Of a stretch of DNA of 64,000 bases, positions 26,372-35,054 are shown piece by piece; within the stretch, counting starts at the first letter, position 1, and each line of letters opens with the position of its first letter. Source of the stretch: Rhodothermus profundi. GTDB taxonomy: Bacteria > Bacteroidota > Rhodothermia > Rhodothermales > Rhodothermaceae. Where the stretch lies: positions 1 through 64,000 of the forward strand of contig NZ_FRAU01000002.1 in assembly GCF_900142415.1 (NCBI RefSeq), in the 5' to 3' direction. Below the pieces are notes generated by a model that was given only the letters and a program-made list of their open reading frames with translations, was not told where the DNA came from and searched no databases. The translations under genes were made by a program, and so were the position numbers.

Positions 26372-29300
26372 TTAGAAGCGGACGTTGATGCTGAGACCCA
26401 GGCTGCGCGTTTGCGGCACGCCAGCCAGTTCCAGTCCCTGGGCATTGCCGTTGTTGTAGCTGGATTCCGGGTCCACGTTGGGAACCGTGTTGTAGAGGTA
26501 GGCCAGGTTGCGGCCTACAAGGGCAATGGTTACGGCGCGCATGGGCGTGCGCACCAGCCAGCGGTCAGGGAGGCGGTACGCGACGCGGAGTTCGCGCAGT
26601 TTGATGAAGTTGGCGTCGTAGACGAACTCCTCAGCGATCTGACTGCCGATGCGGCCGTAGTAGGCTTCGGGCAATACCTTTACATTGTTAGGCTGGCCGC
26701 TCTGGTTAACGCCTTTTCCGACCATGCAGCCGGTTACCGGGTAGCCGGCTGCATCGCATTCGGCCCGCCCCTTCAGCGTGTTTTTATGCAGGCCATAGAT
26801 GTAAGCGTAGGCGTTGGTCCCTGAGAAGAGTTGGCCTCCCCATTTTGCGTCGAGGAGGATGCTGACGGTCAGGTTCTTATAGCCCACCTCGGAGGAGAGC
26901 GCTGCGGTCCAGTCGGGCGTGCCCCGGCCCAGCACGACCCGTTCGGGGTCACGCATGGGCAGTCCGCTGTCGTCGTGCACGATGCGTCCCTGGTCGTCGC
27001 GCAGGTAGCGGTAGCCCCAGATCGTGCCGTAGGGTTTGCCCACTTCGGCTGTAATCCAGGCGGTCTGCAACCGGCTCTGGTCCAGCACCAGTACGGTTTG
27101 ATCGCCGGCCAGGGAGAGCACCTTGCTGAGATTCCGGGCGTAGTTGAAGCTTACGTTCCAGAAGAGCTGGGGCGTGCGAATGGGCGAGCCCGTAATCAGC
27201 AGTTCAATGCCCTGGTTTTGCAGGGCTCCGGCGTTGATGACGCGTTCGCCAAAGCCTGACGCCTCAGAGATGGTGGTAGAAAGGATCTGATCCGTGGTCT
27301 TGCGGCGATACCAGGTCAGATCCAGTCCTAGCCGGCGATCCAGAAACTCCAGATTGATGCCCAGTTCTGTTTCCGTAGTTGTGGTCGGCTTCAGGTTAGA
27401 AAGCGGAATGGAGTTTTGCGCAATAAAGCCCAGCGGTTGTCCCTGGTGGGTTGCGTCGGCGATTCGATAGGTCAGGTTAAGCATATACGGGTCGGTGTCA
27501 CTTCCCACCTGGGCCCAGGCTGCGCGCAGTTTTCCGAAGCTCAGCCAGGCGGGCACGGGCAGCACATCGCTGAAGACGAAACTGGCGCTCACCGAAGGAT
27601 AAAAGTACCCGTTTCTGTCGGGGGGTAGTGTAGAGGACCAGTCGTTGCGGGCGGTCAGGTTCAGAAACAGATAGTCCTTGTAGGAGAATTCAGCCGCTGC
27701 GTAGAGCGAGTTGATTTGCTTTTCCTCGAAGTCGTATCGCGGTGCCAGGTCTTTCGTGTTGGCAATTGTGACCAGACCGGGTAGCTTAAACCGAGCGCCA
27801 TAGACGCCCACCTGTTCTACCTGGCGCCAGCGGACGCTTCCGCCTGCGTAGGCATTTACGCTCAGGGATGGCGTAAGCGGATACTGAGCTTTCAGCAGCA
27901 GGTCCGTATTGCTTTCCAGCACGCGCCATTCATTTTCCGACATGTCGCCGTCTGGTCGGTAGGCCGTTCCCCACGGCGTGACGGTGCGACGACGGAGCGT
28001 GTACCAGTCCAGGCCGGTGCGGCCTTGCAGGGTCAGCCAGTCGGTAAGGCGAAATTGCAGGTCGATGGTACCGATCAGGCGGTCTTTGTCGTCGTCGGCC
28101 TGGAATCGATTGACAACCCACCAGGGGTTGGTTGTATAGACGTCGCTGACGAGTTGTAATTCGCGTCCTTCGTCTGTGTAGCCGGGCTTAAGCGTTCGAG
28201 GATCAACGTTAGGGGGCAGGAAGGCAATGGAGAAGTTGGGATTGCCCGGACGGTCGGAGAGGTTCGTGCGGTCGTCAGCCAACTCATTGATGTAATTGGC
28301 CTTTACGTCGGCGGTCAGGCGGCCGAACGTAGCGGTGCCGCGCAAGGTCAGCGACGTGCGCTGCAGTCCCGAGCCCGGCACAATGCTCTGGGCATTGAAC
28401 TGCGTGACCGAGAAGTAGACGGACGCGTTTTCGCTTCCGCCATAAAGCGTCAGCGTGTTGCGGGCCGAGAGGCCGGTGCGGTAGAAGTCTTCCAGCCGCC
28501 GATTGACGGCTTTGTAGGGCCGTGCTACGCCGTCGAACTGAATAACGGGCGAACCATCCAGTTTGGCCCCCCAGCTCGACAGGCCGGTCTGGAGCGCTTC
28601 TTCCTGCGTGGCGGGCTTTTGACCTCGCTGCCCCTGACCGTACACGTTCTGGTAGTCGGCAAAGCCTACCAGGGCTTCTTCGGCCGTAAACGTGGAGCTG
28701 AACTCAACATTCAGGCCGCGTCGCCCTTTGCCCGAGCGCGTGTTGATCAGGATGACCCCGTTGCGGGCGCGTGTGCCGTAAAGCGCGGCAGCCGCTGCCC
28801 CCTTAAGTACCGAGATGCTTTCGATGTCTTCGGGATTCAGGCTGGAGATGCCATCACCGCCGTCGAAGCCACCCCACATGCCGGCCGATCCGATGGTTGA
28901 GTTATCGATGGGCACGCCGTCAACGACAATCAAGGGCTGGTTGTCGCCGGTGAGTGAAGAGACGCCGCGAATCACAATCCGCGTTGACGATCCGGGGCCT
29001 CCGGCTGTTGGACTGATCTGGAGGCCAGCCACCTTGCCCTGAAGCAGGTTTCCGAAATTGGTTTCGGTGCCCACTACCAGGTCCTGGGCATTTACCTGGC
29101 TGACGGCATAGCCTACGGCTCGCGCTTCGCGCTCGATGCCCAGGGCAGTTACCACGACTTCGCCCAGTTGGGCCACTGTCGGCTGGAGCAGCACTTCAAG
29201 GTACGAGCGCCCGTTCAGAGGGATATCTACAGTTTCATAGCCCACAAACGAGAATCGGAGTGTGGCCTGGGGGCTACCGACCACCAGCACGAAGTTGCCA

Positions 29301-29488
29301 TCGGCGTCGGTAGTGGTCCCGTTCATGGTGCCCACCTCCAGAATGTTGACTCCTGGCAGGGGGCTGTTGTCGTCGGCTGAGCGCACGACGCCGCGCACCT
29401 CAAACTGGGCGTGGGCTGCTGAAGCGCTCAGCAGCAGCACGCTCAGCAGCAACAGACGTCTGCGGAATCCGTGGTAGTGGTTCTTCAT
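26372..29488 (-). CDS. SusC/RagA family TonB-dependent outer-membrane receptor
   Basis: This 1038-residue outer-membrane transporter has a signal peptide (about 1-27), a carboxypeptidase-D regulatory-like domain (FEVRGVVRSADDNSPLPGVNILEVGT, about 29-110), a TonB plug (VTALGIEREARAVGYAVSQVNAQDL to GVILINTRSGKGRRG, about 113-250) and a barrel ending in SLGLSINVRF. It is the first gene of susC-susD. The promoter at 29551-29579 and two ACCGGT/ATCGGT-type palindromes just upstream suggest control by the locus regulator. Confidence 0.95.
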   Translation of the reverse strand: MKNHYHGFRRRLLLLSVLLLSASAAHAQFEVRGVVRSADDNSPLPGVNILEVGTMNGTTTDADGNFVLVVGSPQATLRFSFVGYETVDIPLNGRSYLEVLLQPTVAQLGEVVVTALGIEREARAVGYAVSQVNAQDLVVGTETNFGNLLQGKVAGLQISPTAGGPGSSTRIVIRGVSSLTGDNQPLIVVDGVPIDNSTIGSAGMWGGFDGGDGISSLNPEDIESISVLKGAAAAALYGTRARNGVILINTRSGKGRRGLNVEFSSTFTAEEALVGFADYQNVYGQGQRGQKPATQEEALQTGLSSWGAKLDGSPVIQFDGVARPYKAVNRRLEDFYRTGLSARNTLTLYGGSENASVYFSVTQFNAQSIVPGSGLQRTSLTLRGTATFGRLTADVKANYINELADDRTNLSDRPGNPNFSIAFLPPNVDPRTLKPGYTDEGRELQLVSDVYTTNPWWVVNRFQADDDKDRLIGTIDLQFRLTDWLTLQGRTGLDWYTLRRRTVTPWGTAYRPDGDMSENEWRVLESNTDLLLKAQYPLTPSLSVNAYAGGSVRWRQVEQVGVYGARFKLPGLVTIANTKDLAPRYDFEEKQINSLYAAAEFSYKDYLFLNLTARNDWSSTLPPDRNGYFYPSVSASFVFSDVLPVPAWLSFGKLRAAWAQVGSDTDPYMLNLTYRIADATHQGQPLGFIAQNSIPLSNLKPTTTTETELGINLEFLDRRLGLDLTWYRRKTTDQILSTTISEASGFGERVINAGALQNQGIELLITGSPIRTPQLFWNVSFNYARNLSKVLSLAGDQTVLVLDQSRLQTAWITAEVGKPYGTIWGYRYLRDDQGRIVHDDSGLPMRDPERVVLGRGTPDWTAALSSEVGYKNLTVSILLDAKWGGQLFSGTNAYAYIYGLHKNTLKGRAECDAAGYPVTGCMVGKGVNQSGQPNNVKVLPEAYYGRIGSQIAEEFVYDANFIKLRELRVAYRLPDRWLVRTPMRAVTIALVGRNLAYLYNTVPNVDPESSYNNGNAQGLELAGVPQTRSLGLSINVRF

Positions 29489-29550
29489 GGCTTCTGACAG
29501 ATGGTTTAGAAAAAGCCCGGCATGTTTGCGTGCGTCTTGATGCAGTTTTC

Positions 29551-29579
29551 ATGATAGAGCGGGGCCTGTCGGTCGGCAA
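29551..29579 (-). promoter_or_regulatory. promoter of susC-susD
   Basis: On the minus strand TTGCCG (29579-29574) and TATCAT (29556-29551) are separated by 17 bases, about 63 bases before the susC ATG. An operator-like palindrome is centred 50.5 bp from the distal end of the -10. Confidence 0.55.
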
Positions 29580-29594
29580 GGCAGCCCTTCATTT

Positions 29595-29608
29595 TGGGAT
29601 CGGTCCCA
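29595..29608. promoter_or_regulatory. operator-like palindrome 1 (susC / sugar kinase region)
   Basis: TGGGATCGGTCCCA, preceded by CATTT, is a pseudopalindrome with TGGGA/TCCCA arms and a central CG, as in LacI-family operators. It is the exact reverse complement of the site at 29628-29641 and related to the palindrome at 34935-34960. Confidence 0.65.
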
Positions 29609-29627
29609 GAGCAGAGGGGCCTCATTT

Positions 29628-29641
29628 TGGGACCGATCCCA
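29628..29641. promoter_or_regulatory. operator-like palindrome 2 (susC / sugar kinase region)
   Basis: TGGGACCGATCCCA, also preceded by CATTT, is centred 33 bp (about three helical turns) from palindrome 1 and is its exact reverse complement. It sits between the divergent susC and kinase genes. Confidence 0.65.
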
Positions 29642-29793
29642 CATTGCGCCAAAAGGGAGTCCACGTGTTACTTGGCCTGGCAAGCTTTTCAATCTTCCTT
29701 TTTGATGAATTCGTTAATTGTCGGGTGCCGGCCTGGAAGCGAGGAGAGGGGTTTGGAGGTAAAAGGCGCCGGCTGATGCTAAGCGCTTAAAAC

Positions 29794-30747
29794 ATGGACC
29801 ATTCCGTGCAGTCTTTGCTGATTGGTCTGGATGTGGGTGGCTCGTCAACCGAGCTGCTTGCGGTGGAGCACCATCCTCAGCGTTCACCTGTTCGGCTGGT
29901 GGGGCCAGGGGCTAATCTGCAGCGGGTTGGTTTTGAGCAGACCGTGGCCGTTTTGCAGGAAGTAATTGAGCGGGCCCTGCGTCATTTCCCCGAAGCGTCG
30001 GTGCTTTCGGTGTGTGCCGGGATTGCAGGCTGCGGCCGTCCGAAAGACCAGGAATTGCTGGCCCGCCGGTTGCAGCAGGTGCTTGGCGATGGGGGACGGT
30101 CTGTTCAGGTGCGGGTGGTGCATGATGCTGAGATTGCGCTGGAAGCCGCTTTCAAGGGCGACAGTGGGGTCGTGGTCGTGGCGGGCACGGGATCGGTCAT
30201 TCTGGCCCGTACGCGTCAGGGACAGATTGAAGTGGTCGGAGGCTGGGGATACCTGCTGGGGGATGAGGGAAGCGGCTTTGCGATTGCTCGGGCAGGGCTG
30301 CAAGCAGTAACCCATGCGATGGATGGAGGGCCGCCCACGCGCCTGCGTGAGCTGCTGGCTGAGCGGTTTTTGCTCAGCGAGCGCGACGCACTTATTCACC
30401 GCGTCTATCAGGAGCACTGGCCTTTGCAGGAGTTTGCGCCGGTCGTGCTGGAAGCTGCGCGCGACGGCGATCCGATTGCGCAGCAGATTGTGGAAGATCA
30501 AGTGGCGCGCCTGGTAGAACAGGTAAGCTGGCTGCTGGGCCGGTTGAAGGGCGAAGTGGCTCCCCGTATGGCACTGGCCGGAGGGTTGATGAACGAACCG
30601 TTTTATGTGAGCTGTTTGCGCGAGCAGTTGGTTCGGCGGTGGCCTGGCTGGTCTATTGAAGTGCAGCAGCAGCGACCCGTCGAAGGCGCCCTGCGCCTGG
30701 CGCGACGCCTGCTGAAGGCCAATGTTGGATCAGAGTGCGACGATTAA
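29794..30747 (+). CDS. BadF/BadG-type sugar kinase (N-acetylglucosamine kinase-like)
   Basis: The 317-residue protein belongs to the ASKHA family branch that includes eukaryotic-type GlcNAc kinase. The phosphate-1 loop is GLDVGGSSTELLAVE (residues 10-24), phosphate-2 is VVVAGTGSVILAR (about 127-139), and GGWGYLLGDEGSGFAIAR (about 150-167) plus ALAGGLMNEPF near the C-terminus complete the fold. In an amino-sugar locus with GH20 and NagB it most likely makes GlcNAc-6-phosphate in the cytosol. It is divergent from susC across a region with two operator-like sites; a TAAGCGCTTA palindrome (29780-29789) lies just before the ATG. It overlaps the next, convergent gene by four bases. Confidence 0.85.
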   Translation: MDHSVQSLLIGLDVGGSSTELLAVEHHPQRSPVRLVGPGANLQRVGFEQTVAVLQEVIERALRHFPEASVLSVCAGIAGCGRPKDQELLARRLQQVLGDGGRSVQVRVVHDAEIALEAAFKGDSGVVVVAGTGSVILARTRQGQIEVVGGWGYLLGDEGSGFAIARAGLQAVTHAMDGGPPTRLRELLAERFLLSERDALIHRVYQEHWPLQEFAPVVLEAARDGDPIAQQIVEDQVARLVEQVSWLLGRLKGEVAPRMALAGGLMNEPFYVSCLREQLVRRWPGWSIEVQQQRPVEGALRLARRLLKANVGSECDD

Positions 30748-31817
30748 GTCCGCAGGCGCGCTTTCAATACCTTCCAGTGGGCGTCCGTCAGCGATTCGAC
30801 ATTGAACAGCGAGACGCCTGCGGCGCCTCCTGCCAGGGCATAATCGATGGCTTGATCCAGTTCTGCAGGCGTGAGGGCCGGTATAAAAAGCCCGCTGTAG
30901 AGTGGTATGCGACCATCCAGCGCTTTGACGCCCTCTCGGGTGGCCGTTTCAATCCAGGCGACCGGTTTGTCGTAGAAGTTGTGGTAAATCATGGGCATAA
31001 CTGCATCGAGAGGCCAGCGAGGCCAATCCTGACGGACCAGCGTGCGGGCGATCTCCGGGGTAGGGAAGACTGCGGCTGTGAGGGGTTTACCGCGCGCATG
31101 AACGCGCGCTGCAATCTGCCGCACAACTGTGGTGATCTGGTCATACCGAAACTGTCGCCATGCCGCATGGGTCGAAGGATCTTCTAGTTGGAGCGGATCC
31201 AGGCCGGTCTGCGCCTTAAACTGTGATCGGCATTCGGGGTGGTAGCCATAGTCGAAGGGAGGATATTCCCGATCCTGCACCAGGCCGTATTTCGGCTGGA
31301 GCGTGATGGGCAGGATGACGTCAGGGAAGCGGATGTAGTCCAGATGCAGGCCGGCCAGTCCCTCAATCTGCGCCATGCGGTCGTAATAGTTGGCCAGATA
31401 AGTGCGCACGCCTGGGACGCAGGGCGAAAGAAACCGGTAGTAGTCCACGTAGGGCGGTTGCTGCGCAGTCGAGACACCTTCGCGGTTGACCGCATACCAG
31501 TCCGGGTGGTCTTCGAGCAGTTCGGCCCGCATCATGGTAGGGATCCAGGCGTGTAGCTCAAGTCCTTCCGCCTGAGCGAGGGGGATCAGACGTTCATAGA
31601 AGGCAGGCCCTTCTGCGCGGTTTTCATGCAGCAGCAGGGCGTCGATGCCGCTGGCTCTCAGACGGGCAAAGGTGCGGCGGGCCGCTTCCTCGCTGCCCAC
31701 GTTGGCGCCCATCCAGGCCCAGTGTTTGCGGCGCGAAGCGGAGGGGCTCGGGCGGCATCCGGTCACAAAAGCCGCCAGTCCGAGCCCTGTCAGCCGGAGA
31801 AATTCCTTGCGCGTCAT
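30744..31817 (-). CDS. GHL10-type (DUF187-like) putative glycoside hydrolase lipoprotein
   Basis: The N-terminus MTRKEFLRLTGLGLAAFVTGC is a lipoprotein signal (Cys at 21) with a basic start. The mature 337 residues show the pattern of family-10-like glycosidases (GHL10): a TIM barrel with ARLRASGIDALLLHENR, GLELHAWIPTMMRAELLEDHPDWYAVNREG, GLAGLHLDYIRFPD (Asp in a strand end) and AVMPMIYHNFYDKP. Substrate specificity is unknown; related proteins act on or near peptidoglycan/chitin-type glycans. It overlaps the upstream CBM9-like gene by four bases and converges with the kinase gene. Confidence 0.8.
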   Translation of the reverse strand: MTRKEFLRLTGLGLAAFVTGCRPSPSASRRKHWAWMGANVGSEEAARRTFARLRASGIDALLLHENRAEGPAFYERLIPLAQAEGLELHAWIPTMMRAELLEDHPDWYAVNREGVSTAQQPPYVDYYRFLSPCVPGVRTYLANYYDRMAQIEGLAGLHLDYIRFPDVILPITLQPKYGLVQDREYPPFDYGYHPECRSQFKAQTGLDPLQLEDPSTHAAWRQFRYDQITTVVRQIAARVHARGKPLTAAVFPTPEIARTLVRQDWPRWPLDAVMPMIYHNFYDKPVAWIETATREGVKALDGRIPLYSGLFIPALTPAELDQAIDYALAGGAAGVSLFNVESLTDAHWKVLKARLRT

Positions 31818-32953
31818 GGGTTATCGGGGAAGGTTTTCCAGATGCGTCCATCTTCGCGAATATGCAGGCGCGTGCCGTCGGGGAGGCGGGCCGTAATCTC
31901 GTAAAGGCTTTCTGTGGTCTGGAGGGTAAGGTGGTAGCGGCGGCGCCAGTTGGCCGGGACGTTCAGCTCATCAAACGTCCGGGCGTAACGACCATGCTGC
32001 TCCCGGAATAGACGCTGGCGGTAGTAGAGCTGGCGGAGTTGCCAGCGCAGTGGCTCCTCAGGGGCCGGTTGGAAGGGTTCCGTGCCCTCTCCCGCTACTA
32101 TGGCCGAGAACTGCACATAGCCCCAGCGTTCGGGCAGGTGCATATTGATGACGCCCTGCGGCGACCAGACCCAGTTTGACTCGGGCAAAAGACGGCCGGT
32201 CGCCGGGTCGCGGCGCTTCCGGTAGCGGCCTTCGATTACCTCCAGTGGCCACTGGACGCGCGAGAAGTTCATGCGCCACTGTTCGCCTGGACGGGGAGGA
32301 CGTCCTTCTGGGGCAGCTTCTGCAAGAACCGTCCAGGGTAAGGCCAGCTCGACGGTCCAGCCACGGTCGATGTCGGACGGATCATTCAGCGTTCCGTCGA
32401 GGGCCACAGCCGCCTTGAGATCTCGGATGTCCCAGGCGTTCAGCGCCGGGCCTCCATCTCGATACGGTTTGAGCAGAAGCAGGTCCCATACGGTTCCCAG
32501 CGCATTAATTTCCAGCTCGTAATAGGTGTGCGTGTCGCTGTCGGGGTCAATAAATACTTCAAAGTCATTGTCATAAAAGATGATGGTATCACGCCGGGTG
32601 AGCGTGGCCCACAGGTGCGGTTCTTCCAGTTCGGCGCCGATATACAGGTAGGTGTCGTCCCACAGGAGTTTGATGCGGGTATGGTAGGGGGGAGGTGGCC
32701 GGTGCGGGCCTTCGATGTCAACAAACGGCTCGCTCCAGGGGGCGGCCTGCCAGGCGGGTTCGTCGAGGCGACCGTCGATGCGGAGCGGGTGGTCGCTGCG
32801 GTAGCAGACGTAGGTGCGAGGAGCGAATGGAAGCAGAGAATCCGGAGCCATGACCGGCTGCCCGACCGCCAAAGCAGCATCCAGAAGCAGCCGGAGGAAG
32901 CCCAGACAGACGGTCAGCCAGCCGGTCTGGCTCCAGAACTCAGGGCATTTCAT
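31814..32953 (-). CDS. exported CBM9-like carbohydrate-binding protein
   Basis: The 379-residue protein has an N-terminal hydrophobic segment (TVCLGFLRLLLDAALAVGQ) acting as signal peptide, then a DOMON/CBM9-like domain: PLRIDGRLDEPAWQAAPWSEPFVDI (about 56-80), TRIKLLWDDTYLYIGAELEEP, FYDNDFEVFIDPDSDTHTYYELEINALGTVWDLLL and GWTVELALPWTVLAEA. The C-terminal part has an aromatic/Arg-rich tail (about 285-379) with no recognised domain. It is the middle of a minus-strand series: nagB stops 14 bases inside it, and it overlaps the GHL10 gene by four bases. The arrangement suggests a single transcript nagB-CBM9-GHL10. Confidence 0.8.
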   Translation of the reverse strand: MKCPEFWSQTGWLTVCLGFLRLLLDAALAVGQPVMAPDSLLPFAPRTYVCYRSDHPLRIDGRLDEPAWQAAPWSEPFVDIEGPHRPPPPYHTRIKLLWDDTYLYIGAELEEPHLWATLTRRDTIIFYDNDFEVFIDPDSDTHTYYELEINALGTVWDLLLLKPYRDGGPALNAWDIRDLKAAVALDGTLNDPSDIDRGWTVELALPWTVLAEAAPEGRPPRPGEQWRMNFSRVQWPLEVIEGRYRKRRDPATGRLLPESNWVWSPQGVINMHLPERWGYVQFSAIVAGEGTEPFQPAPEEPLRWQLRQLYYRQRLFREQHGRYARTFDELNVPANWRRRYHLTLQTTESLYEITARLPDGTRLHIREDGRIWKTFPDNP

Positions 32954-34865
32954 AGCAGGTCACGAAGGCTTCGGCCGCGTAGAATTCAGGCAGGCCGAGG
33001 CGGTTTAGCGTTTCGGCAGTACCCCGGTTACGGTCACGGGCGCGTTGCCAGAATTCCCGGTCGTCGTAGGCGCCCGGAAACATAGCTCGATCTTTCTGGC
33101 TTTCGTGTTTGAAGATGGCCTCGATCTTGCGATCAAGGTCTGCTTTGGACATCGGGAGAAACACATCGGCCTGATGGACTTCCCATTCTTGCCAGGCGCC
33201 CCGGTAGAGCCATACCAGGGGCCACTCGTCGCGTGGGTGGGCTCGGTGGTATCGCTGGAGGGCTTGCTGAATGGCCGTATAGCACATGCGGTGCGTGCCG
33301 TGTGGGTCCGACAGGTCGCCGGCCACAAAGATATGCTGCGGCCGAATTTCTTCGAGCAATTCCTGGACAATGCGGATGTCGGCTTCGCTGATGGGGTCCT
33401 TTCGGACAGTGCCCGTCTTGTAGAAGGGCATGTCCAGGAAGCGGGCATGCTCGGCTGATAAGCCCACCACTTCAATAGCAGCTACGGCTTCGGCATACCG
33501 GATGTGGGCTTTGAGCTTCTGAATCACCTCCAGGTCCACTTCACCCGGCTGTTTACGTGCAAAGAAGTCCAGGATTTCCTGCTGGCGCTGGCGAAAACGT
33601 TGGAGGGCGTTATCTTCCAATCCCAAGATGTCGTGGCTCAATTCGACAAAGCGCAGGTAGCGCCGCACGTCAGCGTCGAAGACGGCTACTGAGCCGTTAG
33701 TCATATAGGCGACGGTAATTTCGTTCTGGTTGGCTACCAGTTTGTCCAGCATGCCGCCCATGGAAATTACGTCGTCGTCCGGGTGAGGGCTAAAGACAAT
33801 GACGCGCTGGTGTTTGAAGAGCTGGTGGGGGTAAACAATCCGCTGGCGCAGGTCTTCAAAAATTTCCAGGCAGAGTGCGTCAACGTCAGGGTAGGCGTGA
33901 ATGAGACTGTGCAGATGATTCCGATAAAAGTCAGCGGCTTCCAGCTTCAGAATGGCCTTGCCGAGTTTTTCGGAAAGCCAGATGATGGCCCGGCGCGCCA
34001 TGGGTTTGTCCCAGACGACTTCCCGTACGAGCCAGGGGGTTTTTTCGCGCGTCAACTCACTGGCAGCGGCACGGTCGAGGTAGAAGGTAGCATTGGGATG
34101 CGTTTGCAGAAAGCTGGCGGGCACCTGCCGGTCGGGGGGCTCCTCGACAGCTCGCCGCACAATGGGCGCTTTGTGCTCGCCGGTAGCCATCAGGATGATT
34201 TCACGGGCTTCCAGAATGGTCCCTATGCCCATGGTAATGGCATGGCGCGGCACGTTTTCTTCCCCGAAGAAATCGCTGGCGGCATCTTTTCGGGTGATTT
34301 CGTCCAGCACCACCAGCCGCGTGCGCGTTTCGGGGCCAGAGCCGGGCTCGTTGAAGCCGATGTGGCCGCTGCGTCCGATGCCCAGCAGCACCAGGTCCAG
34401 GCCACCGGCCCTGCGGATTTCTGCTTCATAGGCCTGACAATGAGCTTCGATTTCTTCTGGCGGCAGATCTCCGCGTGGGATGTGAATATTTTCAGCCGGG
34501 ATGTTGATATGATCAAACAGGTTTTCCCGCATGAACCGGTGATAGCTCTGCAGGCTATCCGGTTGCATGGGATAGTATTCATCAAGGTTGAAGGTAATCA
34601 CATTGGAAAAATCTAGCCCTTCCTGTCGGTGCAGGCGCACCAGCTCCTGGTAGACGCCGATAGGGGTGGAGCCAGTAGGCAGCCCCAGCACCACTGGGCG
34701 CCCTTCAGCCTGGCGTTTGCGAATTAAGGTGGCAATGCGTCGGGCTACTTCGCGAGCAAGCTGGGCCGGATTATCAAAAATGCGCACGGGAACTCGTTCG
34801 CGTTGGGTCCCTTCGCTCGGGCTGGAGACGATGACAGACGGTTGCATCGTTGCGTTCACCGACAT
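32940..34865 (-). CDS. nagB: glucosamine-6-phosphate deaminase fused to a PIG-L deacetylase-like domain
   Basis: The first 300 residues are NagB, converting glucosamine-6-P to fructose-6-P and ammonia: LGLPTGSTPIGVYQEL (60-75), the catalytic Asp95-Glu96 in FNLDEYYPM and GIGRSGHIGFNEPGS (162-177). Residues about 352-560 are a PIG-L/LmbE domain with the zinc motif HPDDDV (361-366), HGTHRM near the end, and AFVTCYEMP as C-terminus. This two-domain form of 641 residues is common in Bacteroidota and lets one protein both deacetylate and deaminate amino sugar phosphates, though the PIG-L substrate is not proven. It is first of the unit nagB-CBM9-GHL10 and is divergent from the GMC gene, with the operator between. 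Confidence 0.92.
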   Translation of the reverse strand: MSVNATMQPSVIVSSPSEGTQRERVPVRIFDNPAQLAREVARRIATLIRKRQAEGRPVVLGLPTGSTPIGVYQELVRLHRQEGLDFSNVITFNLDEYYPMQPDSLQSYHRFMRENLFDHINIPAENIHIPRGDLPPEEIEAHCQAYEAEIRRAGGLDLVLLGIGRSGHIGFNEPGSGPETRTRLVVLDEITRKDAASDFFGEENVPRHAITMGIGTILEAREIILMATGEHKAPIVRRAVEEPPDRQVPASFLQTHPNATFYLDRAAASELTREKTPWLVREVVWDKPMARRAIIWLSEKLGKAILKLEAADFYRNHLHSLIHAYPDVDALCLEIFEDLRQRIVYPHQLFKHQRVIVFSPHPDDDVISMGGMLDKLVANQNEITVAYMTNGSVAVFDADVRRYLRFVELSHDILGLEDNALQRFRQRQQEILDFFARKQPGEVDLEVIQKLKAHIRYAEAVAAIEVVGLSAEHARFLDMPFYKTGTVRKDPISEADIRIVQELLEEIRPQHIFVAGDLSDPHGTHRMCYTAIQQALQRYHRAHPRDEWPLVWLYRGAWQEWEVHQADVFLPMSKADLDRKIEAIFKHESQKDRAMFPGAYDDREFWQRARDRNRGTAETLNRLGLPEFYAAEAFVTCYEMP

Positions 34866-34896
34866 CGTTCTGACGGCTCATTTGGTTGCCCTTTCA

Positions 34897-34926
34897 ATGA
34901 TCCGGCGCTAAAGCCGCCGTGCGCAA
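34897..34926 (-). promoter_or_regulatory. promoter of nagB
   Basis: On the minus strand TTGCGC (34926-34921) and GATCAT (34902-34897) are separated by 18 bases, about 30 bases before the ATG. The palindrome at 34935-34960 is centred 50.5 bp from the distal end of this -10, the same distance as for susC. Confidence 0.45.
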
Positions 34927-34934
34927 GGGGTTTT

Positions 34935-34960
34935 GCATTTGGGGACCGGTTCCAAAATGC
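34935..34960. promoter_or_regulatory. operator-like palindrome 3 (nagB / GMC region)
   Basis: A 26-bp imperfect palindrome with arms GCATTT(T)GG and centre GGACCGGTTCC lies between the two divergent operons. It shares the core TTGGGACCGGT and the flanking ATTT with the two susC-region sites, so all three probably bind the same regulator, plausibly the LacI protein at 37426-38445. Confidence 0.65.
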
Positions 34961-34979
34961 AGGGAGGCAGGATGCGGCC

Positions 34980-35008
34980 TTGAGTCTGAAAGCGCTCTCG
35001 CCTATACT
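34980..35008 (+). promoter_or_regulatory. promoter of the GMC oxidoreductase operon
   Basis: TTGAGT (34980-34985) and TATACT (35003-35008) are exactly 17 bases apart. The spacer contains AAAGCGCTCT, a LacI-family-like half palindrome. The -10 is 60.5 bp from the centre of palindrome 3, one helical turn further than at susC and nagB. Confidence 0.6.
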
Positions 35009-35054
35009 TCACAGAGCGTTAACTGTTTGGCCGAAACGTAGCCGGAGGATGCCC

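Noticed and set aside
32176-32522. Short plus-strand frames opposite the CBM9-like gene
   Set aside because: They are GC-driven shadows of the minus-strand gene.
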